Assembly: GCF_001305675.1 (NCBI RefSeq)
Contig: NZ_CP011853.1
Location: 1,488,001 to 1,552,000 of the forward strand
Direction of reading: 5' to 3'
Source: Gordonia phthalatica
GTDB lineage: Bacteria > Actinomycetota > Actinomycetes > Mycobacteriales > Mycobacteriaceae
DNA length: 64,000 nucleotides
In this document: positions 1 to 8,581 of the stretch, one piece after another
Position numbering within the stretch: position 1 is the stretch's first letter
Layout of the letters: every line of letters begins with the position of its first letter
Position numbers and translations under genes: made by a program
Notes under the pieces: generated by a model
What the model was told of the DNA's origin: nothing
Databases searched by the model: none
What the model saw: only the letters and a program-made list of their open reading frames with translations

Positions 1-756
1 GACCCGAGCAAGGTGACGCTCAACGACACCCCGGAGCATCGTGCCGCGACGGTGAAGGCGCTGCAGGTGATGCGGGCCGTCGCGACCGCTCCCGGCCGCG
101 ACCCGTCGATCACCCAGTCCGATGAGGGCACCGCTCGTCTCGGGATGGAGACCGGCAAGGCTGCGTTCGAACTGAACTGGCCGTTCGTCTGGGCGTCGGC
201 CCGCACCAACGGGGCCACCGGCGACGTCGCCTTCCTCAAGGACATCCTGTCCCCGTACAAGGACCTGCTGACCAACGAGGACAACCCGCCGACCGACGCG
301 CAGTTGGCGCCGATCAACAAGAAGATGCAGAAGCGCTTCAACTTCGCTGCGTACCCGGGCGTCTACCCGGACAAGCCCGCGCGGTCGGCCATCGGCGGCT
401 TCAACCTGGCGGTCGCGTCGACGTCCAAGCAGCCCGCCCTCGCGTTCGAGGCGGGCAAGTGCCTGACCAGCGAGTCGGCGCAGAAGATGTACGCGGTCTC
501 CGGCGGCACGCCGCCCACCATCGCGTCGATCTACGACGACAAGGAGTTCAAGCTCGCCTACCCGATGGGCGCGGAGATCCGGAAGGCGCTCGACGACGCG
601 GGCGCCACCCGTCCGGCGTCGCCGCAGTACCAGGCGATCTCGACCCTGGTCACCGCCACGCTGTCGCCGGTCGACTCGTGGGATCCGGAGACGATGGTTG
701 ACAAGCTGGCCGAGCAGGTGCAGCGCGCCATCGACGGTGAGGGGATCATTCCGTGA
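1..756 (+). CDS. lpqY: Trehalose ABC transporter substrate-binding lipoprotein LpqY, C-terminal part (5' truncated by window)
   Basis: The reading frame is open from the window edge, so the signal peptide, lipobox and N-terminal lobe are missing. About 250 residues remain and resemble the C-terminal lobe of a family 1 extracellular solute-binding protein, including a GKAAFELNWPFVWA segment typical of sugar binders. The identity as LpqY is inferred from context: the gene overlaps a two-permease and one-ATPase set in the order of the mycobacterial lpqY-sugA-sugB-sugC operon. In that system LpqY captures trehalose released during mycolate transfer outside the membrane and hands it to SugAB. The stop codon TGA overlaps the GTG start of the next gene (GTGA), which suggests translational coupling. 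An importer for another disaccharide cannot be excluded from the fragment alone. Confidence 0.8.
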   Translation, partial: DPSKVTLNDTPEHRAATVKALQVMRAVATAPGRDPSITQSDEGTARLGMETGKAAFELNWPFVWASARTNGATGDVAFLKDILSPYKDLLTNEDNPPTDAQLAPINKKMQKRFNFAAYPGVYPDKPARSAIGGFNLAVASTSKQPALAFEAGKCLTSESAQKMYAVSGGTPPTIASIYDDKEFKLAYPMGAEIRKALDDAGATRPASPQYQAISTLVTATLSPVDSWDPETMVDKLAEQVQRAIDGEGIIP

Positions 757-2129
757 CCGACGAGCACAACGACGGCGGCGCGCCGGGTGACCCCGGCGGG
801 TACGGATTGAGCCCGAACGGACCGGTCCCGGACAGCACGCCGGGCAAGCACGCCCGGCCCGAGGACGCCGACGGCACGTCCCCGTCCGGGACGCCGGTCT
901 CCGACGGCGCACCCTCGGTCCACTCGGACGTGTGGGTGGCGCCGCCGTCACCGCCGGCTCCGGGGCCGGGGAGTGCGGTTCCGCCGAGTGCGGTTCCGCC
1001 CGCGCCGCCCCAGTCGGAGTCGCCCCAGTCAGAGCTGCCCCAGTCGGAGTCGCCCCAGCCGGGGTCACCCCGGTTCGGGGAGCCGCCCGCGTCACAACCC
1101 TTGCGACCGCAGTCCCCGGTCGCCCCGGCACCGGTGGCCGCCGCAGTCGGCGCGTCACCGGTCGGTCCCGGAACGAATGGAGGTTCGATGTCCGAGGTCC
1201 TCGACACCGGTCCCACTCCGGCGCTGGCGAATGCGCCGAAGCTGAAGACGACCGGCCGCAAATCGTCCGAACGCAAGCTCGCCTACTGGCTCGTCGCACC
1301 GGCCGCCATCGTCATGGCGCTGGTGACCGGGTATCCGATCATCTACGCCTTCTGGCTGTCGTTGAACAAGGCGACACTCACCGCGCCCGACGACCAGGAG
1401 TTCGTCGGCCTCTCGAACTACGTCACCGTCCTGTCCGACGGCTACTGGTGGTCGGCCTTCGGCGTCACCGTGTTCATCACCCTGGTCTCGGTGGTCATCG
1501 AGTTGGCGCTCGGCATGGCGATCGCCCTCGTGATGCACCGGACGCTGTTCGGCAGGGGCACGGTCCGCACCGTGGTCCTGATCCCGTACGGCATCGTCAC
1601 CGTCGCGGCGGCCTTCTCCTGGTACTACGCCTGGACGCCCGGCACCGGCTACCTGGCGAATCTGCTGCCGGACGGCTCCGCGCCGCTCACCGAGCAGTGG
1701 CCGTCGCTGTTCATCATCATCTTGGCCGAGGTCTGGAAGACCACGCCGTTCATGGCGCTGCTGCTGCTGGCCGGCCTGGCACTGGTCCCGGACGAGCTCC
1801 TCAAGGCCGCGCAGCTCGACGGCGCGGGCGCCTGGACTCGACTGTTCCGGATCATCCTGCCGCTGATGAAGCCCGCGATCCTGGTCGCGCTGCTCTTCCG
1901 CACCCTGGACGCCTTCCGGATCTTCGACAACATCTACGTCCTGACGGCCGGCTCCAACGGCACCGGTTCGGTGTCGATGCTCGGCTACAACAACCTGTTC
2001 AAGGCGTTCAACCTGGGCGTCGGATCGGCGATCAGCATCTTGATCTTCCTGTGCGTGGCGATCATCGCCTTCGTGTTCATCAAGGGGTTCGGCACCGCCG
2101 CCCCCGGCTCCGACGACGAGGGGAGGTAG
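753..2129 (+). CDS. sugA: Trehalose ABC transporter permease SugA with long Pro/Ser-rich N-terminal extension
   Basis: Binding-protein-dependent inner-membrane permease of the LpqY-SugABC importer. The conserved part, from about residue 170, has six predicted membrane segments and the EAA loop (AAQLDGAGAWTRLFRIILP) that docks on the ATPase SugC. The first 145 codons or so encode a Pro/Gly/Ser/Glu-rich, probably disordered segment that the family lacks. Mycobacterial SugA is roughly 300 residues; this frame gives 458. The GTG at 753 overlaps the lpqY stop. A second in-frame start, ATG at 1188, is preceded by GGAGG at 1179-1183 and would give a normal-sized protein of 313 residues. Third positions in the extension are strongly G/C, as in real coding sequence, so I keep the long form and flag the choice. 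A 15-bp tandem repeat lies inside the extension. Confidence 0.8.
   Translation: MTDEHNDGGAPGDPGGYGLSPNGPVPDSTPGKHARPEDADGTSPSGTPVSDGAPSVHSDVWVAPPSPPAPGPGSAVPPSAVPPAPPQSESPQSELPQSESPQPGSPRFGEPPASQPLRPQSPVAPAPVAAAVGASPVGPGTNGGSMSEVLDTGPTPALANAPKLKTTGRKSSERKLAYWLVAPAAIVMALVTGYPIIYAFWLSLNKATLTAPDDQEFVGLSNYVTVLSDGYWWSAFGVTVFITLVSVVIELALGMAIALVMHRTLFGRGTVRTVVLIPYGIVTVAAAFSWYYAWTPGTGYLANLLPDGSAPLTEQWPSLFIIILAEVWKTTPFMALLLLAGLALVPDELLKAAQLDGAGAWTRLFRIILPLMKPAILVALLFRTLDAFRIFDNIYVLTAGSNGTGSVSMLGYNNLFKAFNLGVGSAISILIFLCVAIIAFVFIKGFGTAAPGSDDEGR
971..1082 (+). repeat. 15-bp tandem repeats inside the sugA extension
   Basis: Two copies of GAGTGCGGTTCCGCC (971-985 and 986-1000) are followed by four to five diverging copies of CCCCAGTCGGAGTCG from 1008 to 1082. 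The unit is five codons, so copy-number change keeps the frame. The second array encodes PQSES, PQSEL, PQSES, PQPGS and PRFGE. Confidence 0.85.
1179..1190 (+). promoter_or_regulatory. Ribosome binding site and alternative start of sugA
   Basis: GGAGG at 1179-1183, four bases before an in-frame ATG at 1188-1190. Initiation here would give SugA without the disordered extension. It is a better Shine-Dalgarno than the one in front of the GTG at 753, which probably depends on coupling to lpqY. Confidence 0.5.
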
Positions 2130-2135
2130 TCACCG

Positions 2136-2966
2136 ATGGATACGACTATGCGACGCAAGGTCGGCTGGACCGTCGCCAACATCCTGGTGGTGCTCTACGC
2201 GGTGATTCCGCTCTGGTGGATCATCAGCCTGTCGTTCAAACCGACCGGCAGTGTCACCGACGGCAGCTTCATCCCGAAGCAGTGGACGCTCGACAACTAC
2301 AAGGGCATCTTCGACACCAGCGCGTTCACGTCGGCTCTGATCAACTCGATCGGCATCGGCATCCTGACGACGATCATCGCCGTCGTCCTGGGCACCATGG
2401 CCGCCTATGCGATCGCCCGCCTGGAGTTCCGCGGCAAGAAGCTGCTCATCGGCGCCGCGCTGCTGATCGCGATGTTCCCGCAGATCTCGCTGGTCACGCC
2501 GCTGTTCAACATCGAGCGTCGCCTCGGCCTGTTCGACACGTGGCTCGGCCTGATCCTTCCGTACATCGCGTTCGCGCTGCCACTGGCGATCTACACGCTG
2601 TCGGCGTTCTTCCGCGAGATCCCGTGGGATCTGGAGAAGGCGGCCCAGATGGACGGTGCCAGCCCCGCGCAGGCCTTCCGCCGAGTGATCGTGCCGCTCG
2701 CCGCGCCGGGTGTCGTCACGGCGTCGATCCTGGTGTTCATCTTCGCCTGGAACGACCTGCTCTTGGCCCTGTCGCTGACCTCGACGGAGAACGCGATCAC
2801 CGCCCCGGTGGCGATCTCGCAGTTCACCGGCAGCTCCCAGTTCGAGGAGCCGACCGGTGCCATCGCGGCCGCCGCCGTCGTGATCACCATTCCGATCATC
2901 ATCTTCGTACTCTTCTTCCAACGACGTATCGTGGCCGGTCTGACCTCCGGCGCGGTGAAGGGATAA
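2136..2966 (+). CDS. sugB: Trehalose ABC transporter permease SugB
   Basis: Second permease of the importer, 276 residues, matching the usual length for the MalG/SugB type. Six membrane segments are apparent; the first is at about residues 10-30 and the last at about 240-262. The EAA-type cytoplasmic loop is visible as EKAAQMDGASPAQAFRRVIV at about residues 168-187. The protein pairs with SugA to form the channel and is energised by SugC. The gene starts six bases after the sugA stop and ends three bases before sugC, so the set is clearly one operon. No anomalies are seen. Confidence 0.88.
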   Translation: MDTTMRRKVGWTVANILVVLYAVIPLWWIISLSFKPTGSVTDGSFIPKQWTLDNYKGIFDTSAFTSALINSIGIGILTTIIAVVLGTMAAYAIARLEFRGKKLLIGAALLIAMFPQISLVTPLFNIERRLGLFDTWLGLILPYIAFALPLAIYTLSAFFREIPWDLEKAAQMDGASPAQAFRRVIVPLAAPGVVTASILVFIFAWNDLLLALSLTSTENAITAPVAISQFTGSSQFEEPTGAIAAAAVVITIPIIIFVLFFQRRIVAGLTSGAVKG

Positions 2967-2969
2967 CCC

Positions 2970-4139
<1,170 letters not shown>

Positions 4140-4158
4140 CGCCCGCCCGCGAATCGCA

Positions 4159-4191
4159 CTCACCCCACCCGTGATTCACTGGTGGGGTGAG
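4159..4191 (+). terminator. Stem-loop after sugC that covers the next start codon
   Basis: A perfect 11-bp inverted repeat, CTCACCCCACC (4159-4169) and GGTGGGGTGAG (4181-4191), with an 11-base loop. There is no T-tract. It could end sugC transcription. The right arm contains the GTG start at 4187 of the SUFU-domain gene, so in read-through RNA the start would be paired. Confidence 0.5.
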
Positions 4192-4777
4192 TTCGTCTTC
4201 GGGATCGGTCACCGATCGGGTCATCGCGCACGTGTCAGGGATCGTCGGATCGGAGCCGCAGAAGGCCTCGGTGACCTTCCTCGGCGTCGAACCGGTCGAC
4301 GTCCTCCGCTTCGTCCGCGGCGACGAGGTGATCTTCGCGACCGTCGGCTGCTCCCGGCACCCCATGCATGACCCGACCGACCTCGTCGCCGACCCGGTCC
4401 GCGGGCCGCGCGCCGAGGTGACGATGACGATGCGCGCGACCACCGGGCTGCAGGGCCTGCACAAGTCGCTCGCGATGCTGGCCGCCGCGCCGGCCGTCGA
4501 AGGGCTGATCCTCGACGTCGACTCGCTCGTGGACCTGCAGCAGCCGCTCTGGGCGGGCGCCATCTGCTCGGCGTTCCTGCTCACCGCGGACGACCGCTTC
4601 GCCGACCTGCCGCTCGACGTCCCCGCGGACCCCGTCCGCTTCCTGCGCGCCGTTCCGATCACCGCGAACGAGGCGGCGTGGGTGCGGCTCAAGGGCGCCG
4701 ACGAGCTCCGTGCCGCCTGGGCCGAGGCCGGCGTCGACGTGACAGACCCGACGCGCGCGGCGGTTACGCCGGGGTGA
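4187..4777 (+). CDS. Suppressor of fused (SUFU) domain protein
   Basis: 196 residues that look like the bacterial SUFU-domain family, a small cytoplasmic family whose role in bacteria is not established. The family-like stretches are the N-terminal part around FATVGCSRHPMHDP, the central VTMTMRATTGLQGLHKSLAML and the late RFLRAVPITANEAAWVRLKG. The start is GTG at 4187. A TTCACT hexamer ends exactly six bases before it, compatible with leaderless transcription, and there is no good Shine-Dalgarno. The last 37 codons are duplicated downstream at 6355-6465. The gene converges on a DUF559 pseudogene with a palindromic repeat between them. Function is not predicted beyond the family. Confidence 0.65.
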   Translation: MSSSSGSVTDRVIAHVSGIVGSEPQKASVTFLGVEPVDVLRFVRGDEVIFATVGCSRHPMHDPTDLVADPVRGPRAEVTMTMRATTGLQGLHKSLAMLAAAPAVEGLILDVDSLVDLQQPLWAGAICSAFLLTADDRFADLPLDVPADPVRFLRAVPITANEAAWVRLKGADELRAAWAEAGVDVTDPTRAAVTPG

Positions 4778-4789
4778 GCCGCCCAACTG

Positions 4790-4824
4790 TGTAGTTCTTT
4801 ACCCGGAGCGGGTAAGGAACTACA
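4790..4824. repeat. Palindromic repeat, copy 1 (likely bidirectional terminator)
   Basis: TGTAGTTCTTTACCC at 4790-4804 pairs with GGGTAAGGAACTACA at 4810-4824 around GGAGC; one pair is G-T. It lies between the convergent ends of the SUFU gene and the DUF559 pseudogene and overlaps the stop of the latter. Related copies are at 5870-5906 and 6477-6513. Confidence 0.8.
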
Positions 4825-5793
4825 TACCGAACGTTCTCACAGTGCACGACGGCGACGAGCACGGCGTCGGAGCGCCCGTCCACCCGTGGTTCTGGAGTAC
4901 GCGTCCTAGCTTCGATGCCGTCGAACAGGAGCGGATGTGGGCCTGGCCCCAGGCGAGTCGCACTGTGTGCAGTGCGGCGAACGCAGCTGCGTCCAAGTCC
5001 CGCTCCAGGTCCCTGTCGCGCGACGTCGCGTCGTCGTGGAACTCGAGACCGTCCAGTTCGACGACGACTCCGAACTCCTCGTACTTCACGTCGCGGAAGC
5101 CGCGACGACCGACCTCGGTCGGTGCCTGTCGCACGCCGCGGGGGAGACCGTGCGCTCGTTCGACGTGCGTGAGGTACGTGTGTTCGAGCGCCGAGCAGGC
5201 GCCGTCGCGGACGTCGATCAGGACTTTCGTGAGGAAGGCGCGGCGCCTCATCCGCAGGCGGTTCGCCATCGCTGTGAGCAGGCGATCAGCTGTGGTCAGC
5301 CGCGCCTGAACCGCGTCCGCGAGGCAGGCGACGGCGCGCAGATCGTTCGGGCGATGTCGAGAAGGGCCTCTTCGAGGCGGATGCGGGGAGGCCGCATGTT
5401 GTCGTGGATCAGGCCGGGTGACAACGCACGATGGTGAACGACGACGCCTGGCCGACGTGACACGCGTCGACCGGCCGCAACGGTGATGTGGATCGCCTCG
5501 TCGTCGTGGCCCGAGCAGTCCCTGCGTTCGGCAGCACGCAGCGCCGAACTGTGACTCAGGACGGCGGGCGCCGCGTCGAGCACTGCGCACCACGCGCGCT
5601 GCAGCCAGGTCGGTTCGCCGGTATGCGTGAGATAGACCCCTGGATACACCGGCACCCACAGGCCGGATCGCAAGCGCTGGCGGACGAATGCGGAATCGAG
5701 TCCGCATTCGAAGACCTGTTGTCGCGTGATGACGCCGGACTGATCCTTGATGAGCTGTGCCAGGAGCGCTAATGCGATGTCGATGTCCCCCAT
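4820..5793 (-). pseudogene. Frameshifted AbiEi-like N-terminal / DUF559 nuclease-fold protein
   Basis: Two overlapping minus-strand frames make one protein. The first, from ATG at 5793, carries an AbiEi-antitoxin-like winged-helix start (ITRQQVFECGLDSAFVRQRL, then WVPVYPGVYLTHTGEPTW) and runs to LLDIARTIC. The second continues with AVACLADAVQARLTTADRLL and ends in a DUF559 region, a restriction-endonuclease-like fold (VVVELDGLEFHDDATSRDRD, then AAAFAALHTVRLAWGQ). The span of 974 bases is one short of a multiple of three, so a single-base deletion near 5330-5350 would explain the break. Repaired, it would be about 324 residues, normal for this family common in Actinobacteria. A sequencing error is an alternative. 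A truncated second copy lies at 6508-6690. Confidence 0.75.
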
Positions 5794-5869
5794 GGGTCGA
5801 GTGTCATCGAACGAATCGGACTTCGCGGACCGGTTCGCGCTCGTGTGGACGACTAAAAAAGTTGTTCAC

Positions 5870-5906
5870 ATGTAGTTTGTTACCCGCTCCGGGTAACGAA
5901 CTACAT
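5870..5906. repeat. Palindromic repeat, copy 2
   Basis: ATGTAGTTTGTTACCCG (5870-5886) and CGGGTAACGAACTACAT (5890-5906) around CTC, with one G-T pair. It has the same arms as copies 1 and 3 but a different centre. It lies between the 5' side of the DUF559 gene and the 3' end of the dioxygenase remnant. Confidence 0.8.
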
Positions 5907-5926
5907 GCTAAGCGCCTTCAGGGCGC

Positions 5927-6354
5927 TCAGCCGTGCGCCAGCACGATGTCGAAGCGAGTGCGGGACCACGGCTGATCGCCGAGGTAGCGGCCGTCGGGCG
6001 TCGGCGTTCCTGTCGCCTGCGGGTCGAACGAGGCGATCAGCGAGTCCTTGACGCCGAAGGCGCTGTCGCCGATCTCCAGCTGGGGATCGCCGTCGACGAA
6101 GATGTGCGTCACGAGGGTCCGCAGGCCCGGGGCCGACACCATGAAGTGGAGGTGGGCGGCGCGGACCGGGGAGCGGCCGGTGGCGGCGAGCATCTTTCCG
6201 ACGGGACCGTCGTGCGGGATCGGGTATGGCGTCGGCTGCAGGCCCCAGAAGCGGTAGCCGCCGTTCTCGTCGGTGAACAGGTGCGCGCGCGGCGACGCGG
6301 TCGTCGCCGTACTCCGGTGCGCCCTCGACGAAGAACGGGCCGAAGACCGTCGAC
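5927..6354 (-). pseudogene. Intradiol ring-cleavage dioxygenase remnant with internal deletion
   Basis: Read on the minus strand, a frame beginning near 6354 encodes TVFGPFFVEGAPEYGDD, typical of the region just before the catalytic core of catechol or hydroxyquinol 1,2-dioxygenases. It then changes frame near 6290-6305 and continues as HLFTDENGGYRFWGLQPTPY, GPVGKMLAATG, AAHLHFMVSAPG and THIFVDGDPQL to a stop at 5927. About 50-60 residues expected between the two parts, including the iron-ligand tyrosine region, are missing, and so is the whole N-terminal helical domain. The upstream edge coincides with the start of the duplicated SUFU segment. The enzyme cannot be functional as written. Confidence 0.75.
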
Positions 6355-6476
6355 AACGAGGCGGCGTGGGTGCGGCTCAAGGGCGCCGACGAGCTCCGCG
6401 CCGCCTGGGCCGGGGCCGGCGTCGACGTGACAGACCCGACGCGCGCGGCGGTCACGCCGGGGTGAGCAGCCCAACT

Positions 6477-6513
6477 GTGTAGTTCTTTACCCGGAGCGGG
6501 TAAGGAACTACAC
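6477..6513. repeat. Palindromic repeat, copy 3
   Basis: The same arms and GGAGC centre as copy 1, carried inside the duplicated segment, with arms extended to GTGTAGTT and AACTACAC. Confidence 0.8.
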
Positions 6514-6690
6514 ACCAACGGCATTCACGGCACAAGTCGGCGACGTGCACGGGTGCGGTTCTCCGCGCCATCCATGATTCTGCAGGACCCGCCCCAGCTT
6601 CGATGCCGTCGAACAGGAGCGGATGTGGGCCTGGCCCCAGGCGAGTCGCACTGTGTGCAGTGCGGCGAACGCAGCGGCGTCCAAGTCTGG
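6508..6690 (-). pseudogene. DUF559 protein C-terminal fragment (duplicated, truncated)
   Basis: Minus-strand remnant encoding DLDAAAFAALHTVRLAWGQ and the following 40 or so residues, closely matching the C-terminus of the DUF559 gene at 4820. The rest of the nuclease domain and the whole N-terminal domain are lost in the 793-bp deletion. Fusion to the upstream region leaves a 64-codon open frame from an ATG at 6702. Whether it is translated is unknown; I treat it as debris. Confidence 0.65.
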
Positions 6691-6790
6691 GACGAGTGTC
6701 ATCGAAGGACTCGGACTTTGCGGACCGGTTCTCGCCCGTGTGGACGACTCGAAAAGTTGTCCACATGCTAGGGAGCAAGACGCTGAAGCG

Positions 6791-7897
6791 CTACAGCCAG
6801 TGGTACTTGTGGAACGTCCGCCACAGGGTGAAGCACACCGTGAACAGGGCGATCAGCAGGATCGGATAGCTGAACTGCCAGTGGAGCTCGGGCATGACGT
6901 CGAAGTTCATGCCGTAGATGCCCGCGGCGGCGGTGGGGACGGCGGCGATGCCGGCCCACGCCGAGATCTTCCGCATGTCGGTGTTCATCTGCGTGCTGAC
7001 CTTGGTGGCCGCGGCGTCGAGCAGTGAACTCAGCCGCTCCTCGTACTCACCGACCATCTCATTGACCAGCGTGAGGTGGTCGGCGACGTCGCGGAAGTGC
7101 CTGCGGATCTCCTTGCTGTTGGGCGTCAGAGCGGCCGATTCCGCCGTCACCTTGTTCCCGGACAGCAGGCTCAGCGGTGTGCCGAGCGGATACACGGCGC
7201 GGCGCAGCTGCAGGACCTCGCGTTTGAAGAGGTAGACGACGTCGATGTCGAGATCCCGCGACGACGCCGCGAAGATCCGTTCCTCCAGCTCGTCGACGTC
7301 GGACTCCATCTCCTGCACCACCGCGACGTAGGAGTCGACGACGCGGTCGGCGACGGCGTGCACGACCGTCGCGGGCCCCAGCTTCAGGTGCTCGGGTGTG
7401 CTCTCGAGGCGCTGCCGGACGCCGGCGAGGTGGGTGTGGTCGCCGTGGCGGACGGTGATGATGAAGTCGCGACCGGCGAGGACCATGATCTCGCCGGTCT
7501 CGACGATGTCGTTGGCGACCTCGTCGTCGTCGTGATCGATGTACTTGACGGTCCGCAGCACCAGGAACAGGGTGTCGTCGTACAGTTCCAGCTTGGGCCG
7601 CTGGTGCGCGTGAACGGCGTCCTCGACCATCAGCGTGTGCAGGCCGAAGGCCTCGGCGACGTCGCCCATCTGGCGTTCGTCGGGCTGATGCAGACCCAAC
7701 CAGACGAAGCCGCTGCCGGTGGCGCGAACGAAGGCGAGCGCCTTGCGGAAGTCGAGGCCGGTCGGCTGGCGGACGCCGTCGACGTACACCGCGCAGTCGA
7801 CGACGGCGCGCGCCACCGGAACCGGCGGGGGAGCGACGGTCGCCTGCTTTCCCGATCCGCGGTTTCCCGGCTGCAGCATTCTCGGCATGGACGGCAC
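6791..7897 (-). CDS. corA: CorA-family magnesium/cobalt transporter
   Basis: 368-residue inner-membrane divalent cation channel. The signature GMN motif is present as AAGIYGMNFDVMPEL, joining two C-terminal membrane helices (about residues 305-325 and 340-360). The rest is the long cytoplasmic alpha/beta funnel domain (VDELEERIFAA and the preceding helices). It is expected to act as a pentamer importing Mg2+. The start is GTG at 7897; ATG codons at 7888 and 7879 are alternatives. It is divergent from marC, with about 46 bases between them. The gene looks intact, directly beside the scarred 4.7-6.8 kb region. Confidence 0.9.
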   Translation of the reverse strand: MPSMPRMLQPGNRGSGKQATVAPPPVPVARAVVDCAVYVDGVRQPTGLDFRKALAFVRATGSGFVWLGLHQPDERQMGDVAEAFGLHTLMVEDAVHAHQRPKLELYDDTLFLVLRTVKYIDHDDDEVANDIVETGEIMVLAGRDFIITVRHGDHTHLAGVRQRLESTPEHLKLGPATVVHAVADRVVDSYVAVVQEMESDVDELEERIFAASSRDLDIDVVYLFKREVLQLRRAVYPLGTPLSLLSGNKVTAESAALTPNSKEIRRHFRDVADHLTLVNEMVGEYEERLSSLLDAAATKVSTQMNTDMRKISAWAGIAAVPTAAAGIYGMNFDVMPELHWQFSYPILLIALFTVCFTLWRTFHKYHWL

Positions 7898-7931
7898 AGG
7901 TCGACCTTATCGGTCGGGTAGCCGCGCTGCT

Positions 7932-7943
7932 TACACTCAGTGC
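7932..7943 (+). promoter_or_regulatory. -10 box for leaderless marC mRNA
   Basis: TACACT at 7932-7937. The expected +1, seven bases after the box, is 7944, the G of the GTG start. There is no Shine-Dalgarno. Confidence 0.5.
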
Positions 7944-8558
7944 GTGTATTTCGACATTGCTGTGTTCACGACGACAGCGATCACGTTGATCGTCATCATG
8001 GACCCGCCCGGCCAGATCCCGGTGTTCCTGTCCCTGGTCGGGAAGCGCTCACCGGAGTACCGCCGGAAGGCCGCGTGGCAGGCGCCGCTGGTCTCGCTCT
8101 TCGTGATCAGCATCTTCGCGATCGGCGGCCGGGCGATCCTGGCGTACCTGCACATCGGCATTCCTGCACTGCAGGGAGCGGGCGGTCTGCTGCTCCTGCT
8201 CGTCGCGCTGCAACTGCTGATGGGGACCTCGGGGCAGAAGCAGGAGGCCGACGAGGACGTCAACGTCGCGCTGGTCCCGCTGGGCACCCCGTTGCTCGCC
8301 GGGCCCGGTGCGATCGCCGCGGTGATCGTCGCAGTCAGCCAGGTGCACGGGGAGATCGGCGGATACCTCGCCATCGCCGCCGGGATCCTGGTGGCCCACA
8401 TCGTCGTGACGTTGGCCCTGTTGTTCTCCACCAACATCATCAACGTGCTCAAGGTCTCGGGCATCACGCTGCTGGCCAAGATCGCCGGTCTGCTGCTCGC
8501 GGCGATCGCCGTCGAGCTGATCGCGACGTCGGTGATCGGCTTCGCGGCCACCGCGTGA
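7944..8558 (+). CDS. MarC-family (UPF0056) integral membrane protein
   Basis: 204 residues with about six membrane segments. The family-typical start VFTTTAITLIVIMDPPGQIP and mid-protein VPLGTPLLAGPGAIAAVIV are both clear. MarC-family proteins were once linked to multiple antibiotic resistance; their transport role is unresolved. I chose GTG at 7944 because it gives the usual family length and sits at the predicted transcription start. A longer frame reaching back to 7719 runs through corA and is not credible. The next gene follows 23 bases later. Confidence 0.82.
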   Translation: MYFDIAVFTTTAITLIVIMDPPGQIPVFLSLVGKRSPEYRRKAAWQAPLVSLFVISIFAIGGRAILAYLHIGIPALQGAGGLLLLLVALQLLMGTSGQKQEADEDVNVALVPLGTPLLAGPGAIAAVIVAVSQVHGEIGGYLAIAAGILVAHIVVTLALLFSTNIINVLKVSGITLLAKIAGLLLAAIAVELIATSVIGFAATA

Positions 8559-8567
8559 CCACTCGAC

Positions 8568-8573
8568 TACCGT
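8568..8573 (+). promoter_or_regulatory. Possible -10 box for the OpuAC-type lipoprotein gene
   Basis: TACCGT at 8568-8573, with a predicted +1 at 8580, two bases before the ATG at 8582. This is a near-leaderless arrangement. Confidence 0.35.
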
Positions 8574-8581
8574 TGACGCCG

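Larger units (their letters stand above)
6355..6767. repeat. Degenerate second copy of 4667-5872, with a 793-bp internal deletion
   Basis: 6355-6687 aligns base for base, without gaps, with 4667-4999 (constant offset 1688). 6688-6767 aligns with 5793-5872 (offset 895). The join removes 5000-5792, almost exactly the DUF559 coding region upstream of its last 60 codons, up to its start codon. In the first 150 bases I count four substitutions; after the palindrome divergence rises. The copy carries the SUFU 3' end, the palindrome, the DUF559 tail and the DUF559 upstream region. Confidence 0.85.

Noticed and set aside
4667..6767. An insertion sequence or integron as the cause of the scarred region
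   Set aside because: No transposase or integrase reading frame and no clear terminal inverted repeats with target duplication were found; only a duplication, a deletion and palindromes are supported.
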